Shown here piece by piece: positions 32,862 to 45,440 of a stretch of 64,000 nt of DNA. The stretch comes from Coriolopsis trogii (lineage: Eukaryota; Basidiomycota; Agaricomycetes; Polyporales; Polyporaceae). The notes beneath the pieces were generated by a model. It was not told where the DNA came from, did not search any database, and worked only from the letters and a program-made list of their open reading frames with translations. Within the stretch, counting starts at the first letter, position 1. Each line of letters starts with the position of its first letter. Both the position numbers and the translations under genes were made by a program. Location of the stretch: contig JAHYIO010000008.1 in assembly GCA_020543525.1 (NCBI GenBank), positions 682,001 to 746,000 on the forward strand, given 5' to 3'.

Positions 32862-34517
32862 ATGAACACACAGGATACTGAACTGGCAGTCAGATGCGTT
32901 GAGGAGGGCCCAGAGGCAGACGTGTTTCTAGCGCCTCTGTCACGGGCCCGTCCTGCGACTCGTTTGGCTGTCACCCCCCTCGAGTTGCTTCCCCAGGGCG
33001 GCCCTAGGAGCGTCGTCCGCAGACGTCGTTTCTGGCATATTGTCTCTTTCATTTTTGCTTTCATCGTCGCTTTGTACCTCCTGGGAGCCTTCCGGCGACC
33101 TCGCAAGTCGTCTGTGAGTGTCCCGATGCTGAACCGTCGTCTCTTGCTCGAGAATCGAATCTCATCGATTTGTCTCTCCCAGTACGGCCTTCCAAAGGTA
33201 TACAAGTACGGCCCCTCTCAGTGTCTGGACCGTGTCAACTGGACTAGAACCACGGGCTCCGTGGGACCCTCTGGGGACTTCGAAGCTGCGTATCATGCCC
33301 GGACGACCTTTACCGTCCCGATCACTGCAGGGGAGCTTTCTTTTGTTTCCGAGGGTGCGCTCCAACACGGCAACTTCGAGATTGTACAGGACCTTGACCG
33401 GGGCTCGGACGACGCCGTCGTCGACGTGCGAGTCTCCTACCATCACCCGGAGGGGCTCGACGACGCCGCTGTGTGTCGTTTGCACCCCAATGAAGGAACT
33501 TGGGGTCTCGGAATTTTTGTAGGCTGCGATTATTCCGTCCGCGCGCTCGAGACTGCACGGGGCTCATAACACGTTGGCTATTTCAGACGCCTCACTCAAA
33601 TACGCCTCATCTGGAGCTGAACCTTCACTTTCATATCACTTTGCGCCTTCCCACTGCCGACCCCCACGCACCCCTCAGTCTGAAGGGCCTGTTCACCGAC
33701 ATGCCGTATTTCGCACACCGGGTTCCCGAGTTGGCCGAGTCGGTGTCCTTCGATTACGTTAAGCTGAGAGGCGGTATCTCGCCCATTCAAGCAGATGTAC
33801 GCCGTTCCTCGTCATGCCTGGCGCACGTGCTAACGCAGATTTAGTCTCTGTCGGGTCACCGGCTCTCTTTGCATACGGAAAACGGGGTGATTAGCGGCAC
33901 ATACAGAGCCTCAGACGTCCTCGATGTGCAGACATCAAACGCGCCGATCAGCGTGTATGCCACTGTCGTCAGTAGAGAAGGACACCCCAGCAGTCTCATC
34001 CTAAAGAGCACCAATGGGTACGCACTTCTACGATGCCTCCGTGGTGGATTCTCACCGGGTGCTTCCCAGTCGTATCGACGGCGATATCACCCTCCACTCC
34101 AACGCCTCCGACGGCACCGGGGGCACGTTCCACGTCTTTGCGCATTCGTCCAACGCGCCGCTCGTGCTCGCGGTCGTCGACGCACCCGTTGACTCTGCAC
34201 TGGACCTGACGGCACGCACGTCGAACGCGCCCGCGCGGGTGAAGGTGCACAAGACGTTCGAGGGCACGCTCGACGTGTCCTCCTCGACGTTCTTCCGGCC
34301 CGAGGTGACGTGGGCGCGCGTTGAGGACCCGGCAGAGCGCGGGCGGACACGGCACGTCTTTGTGGACAAGATCCGGGGCAGCCGCGTTCGCGGGGACGTC
34401 TTCTGGGCGCACGCGGACGGTAGCGGGAGCGGGGGCGCGCAGGGGGGTGGTGGAGATGGGCCAAAGGGGCGGGTCGTTCTTGAGACGTCCAACGCTATGC
34501 TCCGCTTGACACTCTGA
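32862..34517 (+). CDS. DUF7330-like membrane-anchored protein, paralogue 2
   Basis: Starts at the Met at 32862. About 50 cytosolic residues are followed by a transmembrane helix, FWHIVSFIFAFIVALYLLGA, flanked by Arg (type II signal anchor). A short intron probably begins after RKSS at 33114. The ectodomain has TTFTVPITAGELSFVSEGAL, an aspartate-rich strand pair, and WGLGIF before an intron at about 33520-33585. It continues with LNLHFHITLRLPTADPHAPL and then TSN(A)P repeats: VQTSNAPISVYATVV, FAHSSNAPLVLAVVD, ARTSNAPARVKVHKTFEG, and LETSNAMLRLTL at the end. A Gly-rich loop precedes the last strand. It reads as a parallel beta-helix or adhesin-like repeat protein outside the plasma membrane, by inference only. 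Confidence 0.78.
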
Positions 34518-35279
34518 GTCTGAGGGTAGATGCTGCTGTGGGATATTCATCTCCCGTGCCTGCATTGTTTATACTTCTTCTTTCCTACTGAGCAGGTATC
34601 GTTTACAACCTCACGACCCTGATTCAACCTGCGCGCTGGTCTCCTAACAGGAGGCCTAACATCGACCTGAGTGCCAAATATGCATGATGAGGATGCGTCG
34701 GCTGCTGACGGATCGACGAAGGTATACATCGCACTGGTAATCGTCACAATAAAAGTCAATGACGCTGTGACTATGTTCCTTGGACACTCGGCGCAGACTC
34801 GCGGGCCGTCCCTCGACGTTTTCGTGATATGGGTTCGTTCCTGGTCGTTCTCACAGTTGCACCTCAGATCCCGATGCACTGTGCAAGACGATCGCAGTTC
34901 CGGCGGTCTGATGAGAAGTCAATCTGCTCCCCCAAGCGGGACAGCATGAGAACTTAGCAAATTGCAAGAACGCCGAAAGCTGCGCACTGATGGACTGTGT
35001 CCGCCACCAAGTCCGCATGTGCCGGACATATTCAGTCGGAGACGGGAGATGGCCATCGGAGTTGGACATGTAAGTATGTACAGAGATCTCCGACATTGGC
35101 TTGGTCGCTTGGGGAGCAACAGTCGAAGCTCCGCTTGTATGTCAGGTCAGACGAACTCGAACTGCGCGCGCGAGCAGGTCCGCAGTCCGAGTTCATGCTT
35201 CCTGACAAGAGCGTCCTCGGGGATATATAATGGATTGTCAAACGCGTCGCGTATCCTCGACTCTTCTGAACCCACCACC
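34518..35279. promoter_or_regulatory. Intergenic region with the promoter of DUF7330-like paralogue 3
   Basis: TATATAA at 35224-35230 lies 50 bp upstream of the start at 35280. No other feature is recognised in the 760 bp. Confidence 0.5.
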
Positions 35280-36993
35280 ATGATCCTCCCATTCGCCGCT
35301 CCGCACGGTAGCCAGGACCGGGAGAAAGACCAAGAAGCGCTCCTCGCTCGATATGAGCGTTCTGATGATCCAGAGCCCACCGACGATGAATATCTCGAGG
35401 AAGCTCCAGAGCCACATCCTGTCCATCAACGCAGGCCCCGCTTCCTCGGCGGTAGCGGCAGGCGACCCCGATTCATGAGGGGCATGATTTGTCGGCGACT
35501 CGTGTATCTCCTCCTACTGTGCCTCTTCGTCCTTGTCTGTGCAGTGGGTTTCATCGCCAAAATCGTCGTAACAAATTTGCTGGTCAGACTACCTCTCGTT
35601 TCTCTCGAACTCATCAAACTAACGCATATGCTTCATAAACAGGCCGGACGGTCTCGGCGTCACAGCGGCGGGTTAGGAACGGACGACTGCCTAGATGATG
35701 TCAAATGGACATCGTCCAACTTCAGTGATGCAGACTCACTCTACAACGCACGCGCGACGTTCGACATACCCATGTTGGCGGCACAGATTACTTTCTTCTC
35801 GGAGGGCGCGTACCAGTCCGGCCAGTTTGAGATCGCTCAAGACCTCGACGCGGACTCTGAGCATGCGACAATCGACATCCATGCGTCTTATCGTGACCCG
35901 AAGTCGATGTCGGAGGCGAAAATATGCCGGCTACATCCCATGGAGGATACTTGGGGTCTGGGCATCTTTGTGCGTGTCTGGAGCAAGGCTGGGGAGAGCT
36001 CTGGCTCAATGAGTTGCTAAAACCCCTCTCACAGACACCCCACTGGTGGAATCCCATCAACGACCGCAACCTGAGTTTGCGTGTTGTGCTCCATCTGCCT
36101 GCCGCGCCACCTGGGACACCACTCAAAATTAACCAGCTGTTCTCAGACATGCCCAGGTTCTCGCATTCGCTCCCGAACCTTGCCGACACAGCTTATTTCG
36201 ATCTCATCAACTTGAAGACCAAGGACGCGTATATATACGTAGGGGTACGCATCTGAACGCTACCGGGCAAGAGGCACATTACTGACCAATAAGTCAGTCC
36301 CTTTCAGGCAACTATATAAGGCTACAAACGTCCAATGCCCCCATCCGGGGCACAGTAGACGTATCCACTTGGATGAGTGCCGACACCTCGAACGCGCCTA
36401 TAGATATTTTCGCGACGCTCACCTCTAAGGGGGTGGAGCTCACGCCAAATCCTGATCTTCTGCGGCCGACATGGGCCAACGGACCCACATCGCTCTGGCT
36501 GCAGTCAAGCAACGGGTACGTTGCACCTTTCTGTTCGTGTCCACCCCTGAATGCAACGCATGCTGACCTGCTACACAGCCGCATCGACGGCACGGTCTCG
36601 CTCCGGTCCAACTCCTCCTCCGCGACGAGGGGCAGCTACAATGTGCACACGGAGACGACGAAAGCCCCGCTGAAGCTCACCTTTGTCGACGCGCCCCTCG
36701 ACTCGGCGCTCGACGTCTACGCGCACACGTCGCTCGCGCCCGTCGAGGTGAGCATGCACAAGACGTTCGAGGGCCGGTTCGACGTCGCGTCCACGATGTT
36801 CTTCCGCCCCGAGGTGATGTGGAACCCGATCTCGGACCCGGAGGGGCTCGGCAGGAAGCGGCGCGTAGACATTTGGAGCGCGGGCGGGAGCAGCGTCGTG
36901 CGCGGCTGGGCGGCGTGGGACGCGAACCATGAGTATCAGGGACGTGTGGATGTTGGGACGTCGATATCGACGGCGAGGCTGGAACTGCTCTGA
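35280..36993 (+). CDS. DUF7330-like membrane-anchored protein, paralogue 3
   Basis: Starts at the ATG at 35280, placed by the TATA box. An acidic N-terminus (DDPEPTDDEYLEEAPEP) and a basic stretch precede a transmembrane helix, LVYLLLLCLFVLVCAVGFIA. Then come the same blocks as in paralogue 2: ARATFDIPMLAAQITFFSEG, a YQSGQFEIAQDLDADSE strand, EDTWGLGIF, an intron near 35970-36033, LSLRVVLHLPAAPPGTPL, and TSNAP repeats (MSADTSNAPIDIFATL, HTETTKAPLKLTFVDAPLD, VSMHKTFEGRFDVASTMFF). It ends with RVDVGTSISTARLELL. The exon layout is conserved with paralogue 2, showing tandem duplication. In its last repeat the TSNA motif is eroded to TSIS. Function unknown. Confidence 0.78.
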
Positions 36994-37526
36994 CCGGTCG
37001 CGGAATCGCTAGAGGCTTGGGTTGCATATTATTGTTGTAAAGTTGTACTTGTACTAGTAATGTAACGATGAGATGTGGCCTTGATCTCAGCTGGTGTGAT
37101 CGAGCTCAACAGGAGATTCATTCGATCTCGTTGTACCATGCGCGACGACAGTGCGTTTTCCTCGAGGGAGGAGGGGGTATTGCATTGACGCTGGGTACTG
37201 ATGATACATAACCTGTGATAGTTAGGCGATACATTGTCTGTGCTCTACATGCCACTTCGTTACGGGAAATACAGGTGTCCTCCGGTCACAGATAAACCAA
37301 TCCTGACTATGTGTACCACTCGTGAGATTGTCCTTGGCTACGACGGGAAACAACCTCCTTTCGCACGGAAACCCAGTCCTTGAACGCAACGCGCATTACC
37401 ATGAAACCCAGTAAGCTGAAGCTCCAATCACCCAGCTCTCAAACCACCTTCTGCGCCACCCATGCCCGATTCGCGACCATGACCGTTCGAGACCCACAGC
37501 GTGCAAGGAACAGCGCGTCCGCGACC
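36994..37526. other. Convergent intergenic region
   Basis: AT-richer flank between the 3' ends of the DUF7330-like paralogue 3 and the F-box gene. No feature is recognised. Confidence 0.4.
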
Positions 37527-40336
37527 TCACTCATAAGACAGAATGAAGATCTTCCCATCCCTCACCGAGATGATGATCGCGCCCTGGCTCTGGTCGATAT
37601 TGATCGTCTCCACCGCGTCCAAGTCGAGCTCCTCCGGGATCTCCAGCGTCTGCACCGCGCCCTCCAACGAACCCGCCGCAGAAGCCCCCGCCCCCGGCCC
37701 CATCCCCCGCGCGTACGACATCTCGTCCCTGTCGTGCGTCACCGGCGGGAACGTCACGAACCGCAGCCTCTTCTCGTCCCGGTCCATCTCGGGCGGGTAC
37801 GTGAACTCGATCCAGACCGCGTGCCCAAAGTCGACCGCCATGAGCGGCCGCGGCCGCTCCTGCGCCCCGTCCGGGTCCAGCTCGTCGTCCATCCCGTCCA
37901 GCACGCACACGACCTCGAACGGATCCGACACGTACCAGAGCCGCATCATCGACGACTCCGGGCCCCGCAGGCGCGGGGGAAGGGGCTCTGTCGGCGCGGG
38001 CAGAGGCCAGCCGGCGTTGTCGGTTATCGACGAGGACGAGGAGGCCGTCGGGCTTGTCGCCACTCCGTTCTCCGTCCCGTTCTCGTGTGGGGAGGCCACG
38101 CCGTTCACGCCGACGCCGACGCCGACGTCGACGACATCCTCGGAGGCAGGGACGTGCACGGCAGCGACGGCTTTCGCGGCCGAGGCTTGCATCTGCTCCA
38201 GCTCCTCGGGCTCGATGAGGGGCACCTTGAAGTAGTGCTGCGCGAGCACGTACCGCGTCCGGTGCGTCTCGGGCTCGTGGTCTGCCAACAGGACGACCGT
38301 GCAGCTGAGCCGCGGCACGGACGCGAGCGTAGGCCACCACTGCCTGACAAAGTGCGCGCTCTCCGGATACCACGGCGGGTAAGGAAACGGATTCGCGTCT
38401 GCGATTGTTCCTGACTCGTCGTCTTGCTCTGCGTCGTCGTTTTGGGCCTCGTCTCCACTGTCCTCCTGCGTCTCCACCAATTCGCCGTTGAGCGCATCCT
38501 CGTCGGCGGCTGTAATGGACCCCGGTGTGTGCGATCGCGTTTGCGGTGGGAAGATGAACGGTGCGGACATAGTCGTCACTGGACCTAGACGCTCCGAGAT
38601 GCTGGGGACGAATGCGGAGCCCCTCGACGATGGTCGCGCGTGTCGCTGGAGGACCGAGATTGGGTAGAAGTACTGGTGCGCGATGTCACTCTCCTCGGAG
38701 TGGATCACGATCTGCTCCTTGTACAGGATACATGACCAATTTGACGACATTGACTGCGGACCTGGTGTTAGACCTCGGGTAATGATAGAAGCAGACGCAC
38801 ACTTACGCATTCGATACCTGTGTCAATGAAGACGTACTCGTCCTTGTCCCAGTCTAATAGCGCGTACAGGCCGATAGTGTTCGAGGTGGACACCCAGACG
38901 AAGGCGGAGAGCAAGCGCGAGGAAGGATCGAGCAGGAACACGTTCATGACCACTCCGATCGTCTTGAACGTAGCGAGTTCGGAGAAGACGGGCTGGCTGT
39001 CCTCGCAAGTGCCACCCTTCTTCTCTTCCGGGAACTCGAGCTTCATGAGCACAAACTCCATCACTCTGTCGTCGAACCTGGATATCTTCTGTGTCAACAC
39101 CCCCCAAACCCTTCAGAGACGCATACTCACGAGCGCTGCAATATCTTCGCCATCGTGAAGAAGACCGTGCGGATCTCAAACTCGACTCGACACTTCCAAA
39201 GCTCCCACCGCTCCTGCGGGTCCCACTCGGCCAAACATCGATCTCTGTGCACGTCCCAGCACACCACCTTGCCGCTTTTTGTCGCGCAGAGACTGTAGCT
39301 CGAGGTGATGGGTGAAAGCCAGTCGACTTCCTCGTTTGGCGGGGCGCTGATGACCTTGTACCACTTTGGCTTGTCCCCCTCTTTCTCTTCTGCGCTCAGG
39401 TATGGAGAAGACGCAGACGGTCGTGGACCGCGCGTGAGCCAGGCGACCTCTAATCGTGTGGCTTGATTAACGGCTTGGATCAGTTCTTCATCCGAGAGGT
39501 CGGATAAGCGTTGAAATCCGTGCAGGGGGAGAGCACGACAGCGCCTGAGAAGTGCTGTGGCAAGGTTGCGGTATACGGGTCGCGTAGTGGCGAATGCATG
39601 TAGAGGTTTACAACACTGGGCGAAAAGGAGTTAGTCGAGGCTCCTTGGAGGTGCTTCAGAGCACCTATAACTGGCACAAGGTGAAAATTATGCAACAGCC
39701 ACAGAGCATGAGCGATACAGTCGTAACTGCAACTGACGATATGAATTCATGATCAGAATAGCGGAAGTAGGACCTCGGTGCCGCGCCCGCCAAGTTTCTG
39801 CCAATAGTATCGTCCAAACGTAAAGTATCATAGCTGGACGAACTCGGTTATGACGAGTATCGGCAAAGAGCCGCCGTGTACTCTGGGCGACGGGAAGAAG
39901 AGAGGGGGAGTGGAAGTGGACCTCGGGCAACGAAATGACTTTCAAGTCTGAGGTCCCACTTCCACTATTCTCGTGTCACCTCGACGGCAGTGACGCGCCT
40001 TGACCAGCGGTGGCGTATTCAACAACTTTGCCACATGAGAGGGGGCCAAAACCCGTATTTCTGCCTACACCCGTCTTCCTCCCGTTCTTGACCGACGGAT
40101 GTACGAAAAGGCAAGTGAACTTGACGGGAAGGGATCCTCCGACGAGCTCGGAGATGGTTGGCGACTTCCAAAGGTCGCCAATATGTGCAACGAGCATGTT
40201 CACTCACCAATTGAAGTGCATAGATATCGTGAAGCTCTAGATGGCGTGCAATGTTGAGAAGGAGGTCGTACGGGAGAGTCGCGAGGGATATCATGTCCTG
40301 AGAGGTATCGACGAGGTCTGTGGAGTTTGCGGACAT
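37527..40336 (-). CDS. F-box protein (703 aa), intact copy of a duplicated locus
   Basis: Exons 40336-40208, 39615-39131, 39077-38807 and 38753-37527 join to exactly 704 codons. The F-box is ISLATLPYDLLLNIARHLEL (residues 16-35) followed by HDIYALQL. The next region has propeller-like strands: VDWLSPITSSYSLCATKSGK, VVCWDVHRDRCLAEWDPQER, TFKTIGVVMNVFLLDPSSRL, and AFVWVSTSNTIGLYALLDWD. A long acidic disordered insert (about 38500-38400), a GVGVGVN stretch and Ser runs precede a C-terminal strand set ending GAIIISVRDGKIFILSYE. It is presumably an SCF substrate adaptor. Intron 1 is 592 bp, unusually long, and contains a patch that differs strongly from the second copy. The start is the first Met that both copies share. 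Confidence 0.85.
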
Positions 40337-40500
40337 TCCAGAGACTGCAAGAGTCTGATTGTACGCGCTAGATACCGGCTGGAGATGAACAGATGAGGCC
40401 AGAGAGCGAGGTAGGATGTGGGAGAGGACAACGTCCTCACGCCGCGGCTTGAGCTCCTCGCGCGCAAAGCTTAGATCAACAAGCGCCCGGCGTCGGGCCG
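37648..40500. repeat. Segmental duplication, copy 1
   Basis: This 2.85-kb block reappears in the same orientation at 45872-48748. Over 1 kb around the exons the offset is constant (8224 bp) with only scattered substitutions. Identity starts sharply at GTCTGCACCGCGCCCTCCAA and ends at CGGGCCG just before a polypyrimidine tract. Confidence 0.95.
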
Positions 40501-43280
40501 TCGACGTCGTGCTTGCTCGTCGCCCGTCGCCTTCTCTCGTTCTCGCTCTCTCTGTCTCTGTCTCCTCTCGCTGTCCTCTCGCTGTCTCTTCTCGCTCTGC
40601 TCGTCTCTCGCTCGTCTCTCGCCGCCTTTTTCTCGCTTCTCCACCACGTCTCGCGTCCCTCCGTGCAAACACCGTGCCCCGCCAGACTCTCCCGCCCGCC
40701 AACGTGATGTCCGCCGATGCGATGGTATGCGCACACTCCGTTCGCCCCTGCACTGGTACTGTCCCCGTTCGTCCTCTGCCGCCCCGGTACTTCTATTCCA
40801 CGTCATCTCATTCCCCTCACTCCGTCGTTCACAAAACAGTCTCCCGCCTACCATCCGCGCCTGCGCGCAGTCGTGGTCCCTCCGTCCCGTCGCCCCGTTA
40901 TGCTGTTTCTGCCCCGCTTGTAGTGTACTTGTACCCGCTATTCTGACATAAACACACGGATCATACATTCAGCTCGCGCGCGAGTCAACGTCGTGTCCGC
41001 ATACTCCGCGGTGACAATGTCGCAGCGTGCGCCACCCATTCGGAAGCCGTTCTGATCAACGAACGACATGCCCTGTTATAATACGCGTGGACCCCTCGTC
41101 AAAACCCCTGACGATTACGACCTCTTTCCACCAACGTCGAGCTTCTGGTAACATGCCAGTCCCCTGCAATGTCAGCACTTGCCCTTCCACCCGCGTTTTT
41201 CCCACTCACTCTTCGTGCTATCCGAAGCAGCGGCAACAGTTCACCGTGCACATGATGCCTTGTCCCACCGCACCATACAACTTCTATGACAGATTGGGAC
41301 CAGAGGAGCCACCAGTACCACCAATACCACCACCTCCTCCGCCCGTCACAAGTTTGGCCCGGATCCCACCGGAGCGCGATTTCTTATGACATCCATGTAA
41401 GCGAGCATCTGCATAGCGCCAGGAACGATGATGGTCAGATCGCACTCTGCAACCCAGTCATATTAGGTACCAGCCAATGTACTTCACGTTCTCGGGATTC
41501 ACACCGTCTCAATCTAATACAGTCCTGCAGGCGATCCGGCGAGTCCATCTCGTCGTACAGCGCAACGCTCTATCTACGTCTATTCAACCCACAGTTCTCC
41601 GTCTGCCATGCGTCATCGTCCTCCGCCAGTGTTTCTCACACAAACACCCTCATCTCGGTCTTCCTGTCCTGTGACTGCAAGCACGACGAGACGAACCGCG
41701 CGTGATGGGCGCGCCTGCAATCTCGGCGCTCGTCCGCATCGCTCTGGAGCTCGGACTTCCTCATGAGCACCGCCCGGCGCGCACCACAAAGCACGACGTC
41801 AACAGCAGGTTCATGATCATCAAGCGAGAGAGACGGCTGGGCGCGCGGTCATAGTGAGCACACCTAGCTCCCACATAAACACGACGTACTCACCCCACTG
41901 CCCTGCAGGCTACACAAGAGCGGCGACCAGAACACACCACCCGGGACGCTTCAACGACGAGGGAGGCAATGGTGAGCACGGCAGCGTCGTGTATATACAT
42001 ACAATTCCTTACCGGGATGTTCTCAATGCTGACGGACAGATCCCGTGCTCGCTCGTCGACAGGCCGCACAGGTGGCCGAGCCTGCCCTCCCACCATAGGG
42101 TCAAGTTCAATCATGAGGTGTCATCTGGGACTGTGTGAATGTCAGTACGTCGTTCGTGCGCATCCGGACAGAGCACTCACCAGAGTGTTGGATGCCATAG
42201 CCAGGACGGGAGAGCATAGCAACAGAAGGGAGAAGACTGCAAGGTAGATTCTGCCTATCACAGACTCAAGGTCAGCCTTTTAATACACTCCCGAGCCTCG
42301 CTTCCACACCTCCCAGATATCGGCCCGAGCGCATTGTAACCCTTCTGTGCGGCGCGCCCGTCAGACATCCAATTACCTGCTCCGCCCCTTCTCTGCAGTA
42401 CGCGGTCTATTCTTGTTCAGCGACGTTTCAATTTACGTCTTGCCACAGGGTCGGCGTGCACAACTCATTTCTGCTCCGCCGCGCCGCTCGCACAGCCATC
42501 AGACAAGGACGACGACCCGCTCCAGCTAATATTAGGACGACATTCAAAGCTAAGCAGGATGCGAGGAGCCTCACATGCTTGCGGCTCAGAAGTCAGGATG
42601 CTGGGTGCAGTCCACCCGCTCCTCTCCAAGTCGGCCAACGAGGACAGCTATCTCGAGGAATAATGTCTTGAGAGATCCGGGACATCCTCGCCGAGTCCGA
42701 GGAGTACTCCCTCTTGAGGCAGAGCCCGTGTGCGCAGAGGGGTCCCAGTGTCTGCAAGTACGTATGCTTGCGGAATATCAATCTCCACGCGAGCAGACGT
42801 TCGGTACCCTGACCGCGAATTCGAGAAGACATCACCCAGCGCCGTCGTCGGCGCACGCGAGTACATCTTCTCCCGGCACATAGAACCTCGGTACGCTCAG
42901 TGACGTTAACTCGGCACGCACAACGTGTGTTCCTTTGCCTCGATCAGCGGGGAGCCCTGTCTGCCGCCGCCCGGATTTCCTCAACGCGCTGTTCATGATG
43001 ACTGCCATGCCGGTTGCGCGCCGTGCTCTAGGGACTGCCTTCTTGCGCATGAGGACGAGCACCGCAGGAGCTGAGATGCAGATGCTGAGAGCTACGAGCA
43101 ACGGACTTGTGGCGGACATGGGCAGCCTTGTTACAAACACTGTGGTTCGCACATTCAGGGTTGCATGGCCGTCCGCTGACGTCGCTTCTCGAGGAAGCAC
43201 ACTGACGTCTCCGTCTTGATTTGCACGGCCATCATGGCTGTTAATTAATGAGTCCTAGCACGAGCTTGCTCGCTCGCACA
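40501..43280. other. Stretch with a polypyrimidine tract and no confident gene
   Basis: 40530-40645 is an almost pure CT/CTCG tract (TCTCTCG-like repeats). Beyond it are short frames on both strands. On the minus strand a TATTAAAA element (about 42280) is followed by a signal-peptide-like stretch, LAVFSLLLLCSPVLAMA, without an upstream Met, and by possible splice donors at about 42170 and 42010. I could not assemble a gene. Confidence 0.35.
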
Positions 43281-44760
43281 CGCGGCTCATCAGCAATGAG
43301 ACCGGTCACACCGTCATGTCCCAGAGAGCCAGTCTCTTCTGCATCGGGCTGTCCACATGAGACAATAATGCAATGGATGTAGACCTGCCAGTGCCGCTGA
43401 CTCCTGTGTGTACATGGGAGGTATGTGTCCTGACTGGATGGACGTTTTTGTCCGTTTCCAAAGCTCAGTGCGGCCCAGCAGGCTCTGTGCTATGTCACAT
43501 ATTGCAGCATGCCAGGAACACGGGTGACTCTGCCTGACACATAGCCCTGAATGCTTCGACTCGCGTGCAATCAACCCAATTCACTTATTGTACCCTTTGC
43601 CCTGTCATTGCAAAGTTCTCTTCCCTGGATGCTCCGTCTGCGATCACCCAGACTCCAACAATGCGCTAACTTACAGAGCGTGTTTGGTCTCACTGTTCAT
43701 GGTGGTCGAGCAAGGACTGCTTCTGCAGAATCCATGAAAATAATGGTGGGGAGAGAAGACACGAGTTCCACGAGTTAGGAGTAATGGACCTGGGGGGCTT
43801 TGCACAAATAGAATACCCTTTGACATTTGCACATCTCAGATTGCATAGCTGCCTTCTGGCCTTGCTTCTCAATGAGCGGGTGAGTTCTCCATCCTCGTCC
43901 ACACAGACATTCTAATAATAACTTGAATAATTAGTTCCATGGCAGACAATAAGACTCACAATGTCTAACTCGGGATCAACATTGGGCCAGCAGCTACAGA
44001 TATGTCACAAACACTTGGAGGTCATAATGCTCTTTGTTTTCACATGCAGTGCGGTATGGGAGACAATATTCATAGGCAGGTGAACGGAGCCTTCTTGCAA
44101 CAGAGTTGTGAGTGTGACCAATGGAAAACTGTCATATACAAGCTAGAGTACCATGTGAGTGATTTTCTGGGTATTTTGGGGAATTGCGGTGAGCATATAT
44201 GAGGGATGTAAGTCTGAGAAGACTGAGCAAACCTCACATTGAAGTGTATGTATCTCACATTAGCTCACTTGTATCCAAGTTACCAGTTATGCCATACTAT
44301 CTGCCCTAGTGTTCTGAGACAAGGGTGTAGCATGCTTATTTACAACTTTAGAACACTGAAATTATACAAAGATGTGGGCACAGATATGAGTAATGTGTGA
44401 AAGAAAGAATGAGATGAAACAGAGGTAAGGTCGTCGTGATCTTGGGCAAAGAGTGTTTTGGAGTTAGGTCCCTCTTGCATTTGCAACCCTTGCCTGGATT
44501 TGAATGGCAGGCACTCTTACTGATATAATTCACAGCCTTTACCTCCAAGTATTAACAGTCCAATATTAAATTCTCTGAGCCTCTACATACTGTGTATGGG
44601 ACAGGTATGTCCTTGTGATCCTCGAGTGTGACTTTCAAGAGTGCCAGTGTTGGTGACCCAATATGTGGTGCCTATCTCCAGAGGAGGACATTAGTCAGAG
44701 ATCATAACCAGCACCCTTTGGCAGTGTGACTGATTGTGACACTGCGCGCGGAGAAACCTC
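43281..44760. repeat. CpG-poor, AT-richer repeat-like relic
   Basis: Composition shifts abruptly: very few CpG, many TpG/CpA, and lower GC than both flanks. All frames are short. It matches the style of the 7.2-kb and 62.1-kb tracts. Probably a decayed, formerly methylated transposable element; no terminal repeats or coding remains are recognised. Confidence 0.5.
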
Positions 44761-45440
44761 CAAACACTAGGGGAGGGCACCTCTTACTTTGTTCAAACAC
44801 TCAGTTTTTGTTGTACTCTCACCAAACTTTGCAGGCTTGCTGTTTGTACTTTGCTTCGTTGATGTACCAACTTTCAGCATTATCGGCGGTGAGGGAGGGA
44901 AGATACAGCAGGCTCCTCGGCTAACCTCTGAACTCCAGAGGAGCGATAGTAGTAGAAGAAGCGAGTGGGTGCCAGCGCGTGAATAGGTGGGAGTCGACGT
45001 GCAGTGATTTGACAGAGGTAGAGGACTCGGCTCCAGATGTCAATATTGCAGCCGATAAATTTGGAATTTAGGGTCTCGAAGCTCTGGAGCGTCGGATATG
45101 CGGCTGTCGTGAGAGGGGGTTGGACGGAACAAGTTGTGTACGCAAATTGCATCGGGTAAGGACACTTGGCGCCCGGGCTAATTTGGGCGGTTTATTGCTC
45201 ACGCGCGGCTGCCTCGGGTGCTTACATGCGAGTATCTACGTGCTGTGTGTCTATATGATCGTTTTCTATGGGGCATCGTCGGCCAACGTCGGAACACCCA
45301 CCTCAAAGGCATGGACCGGCGGCAGACAAGCCTCCAAGTCTATTGAAGGAGGGAGGAGATGTGTGCTAAAGAGAACATACTCACTGAGAACAAGCCATCA
45401 TGAGTGAGGAACAGCTGCAGAGAGAATGCAAACAAGAGAC
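44761..45440. other. Unique intergenic sequence
   Basis: Normal CpG content returns. Open frames below 100 codons resemble nothing known. Confidence 0.3.

Noticed and set aside
33162..33485. Minus-strand open frames within the DUF7330-like genes
   Set aside because: Shadow frames of the confirmed exons; no splice or homology support.
37380..38414. Plus-strand frames over the F-box gene 3' ends, also repeated at about 45400-46460
   Set aside because: Present in both duplicate copies only because the DNA is duplicated; they mirror the GC-rich last exon.
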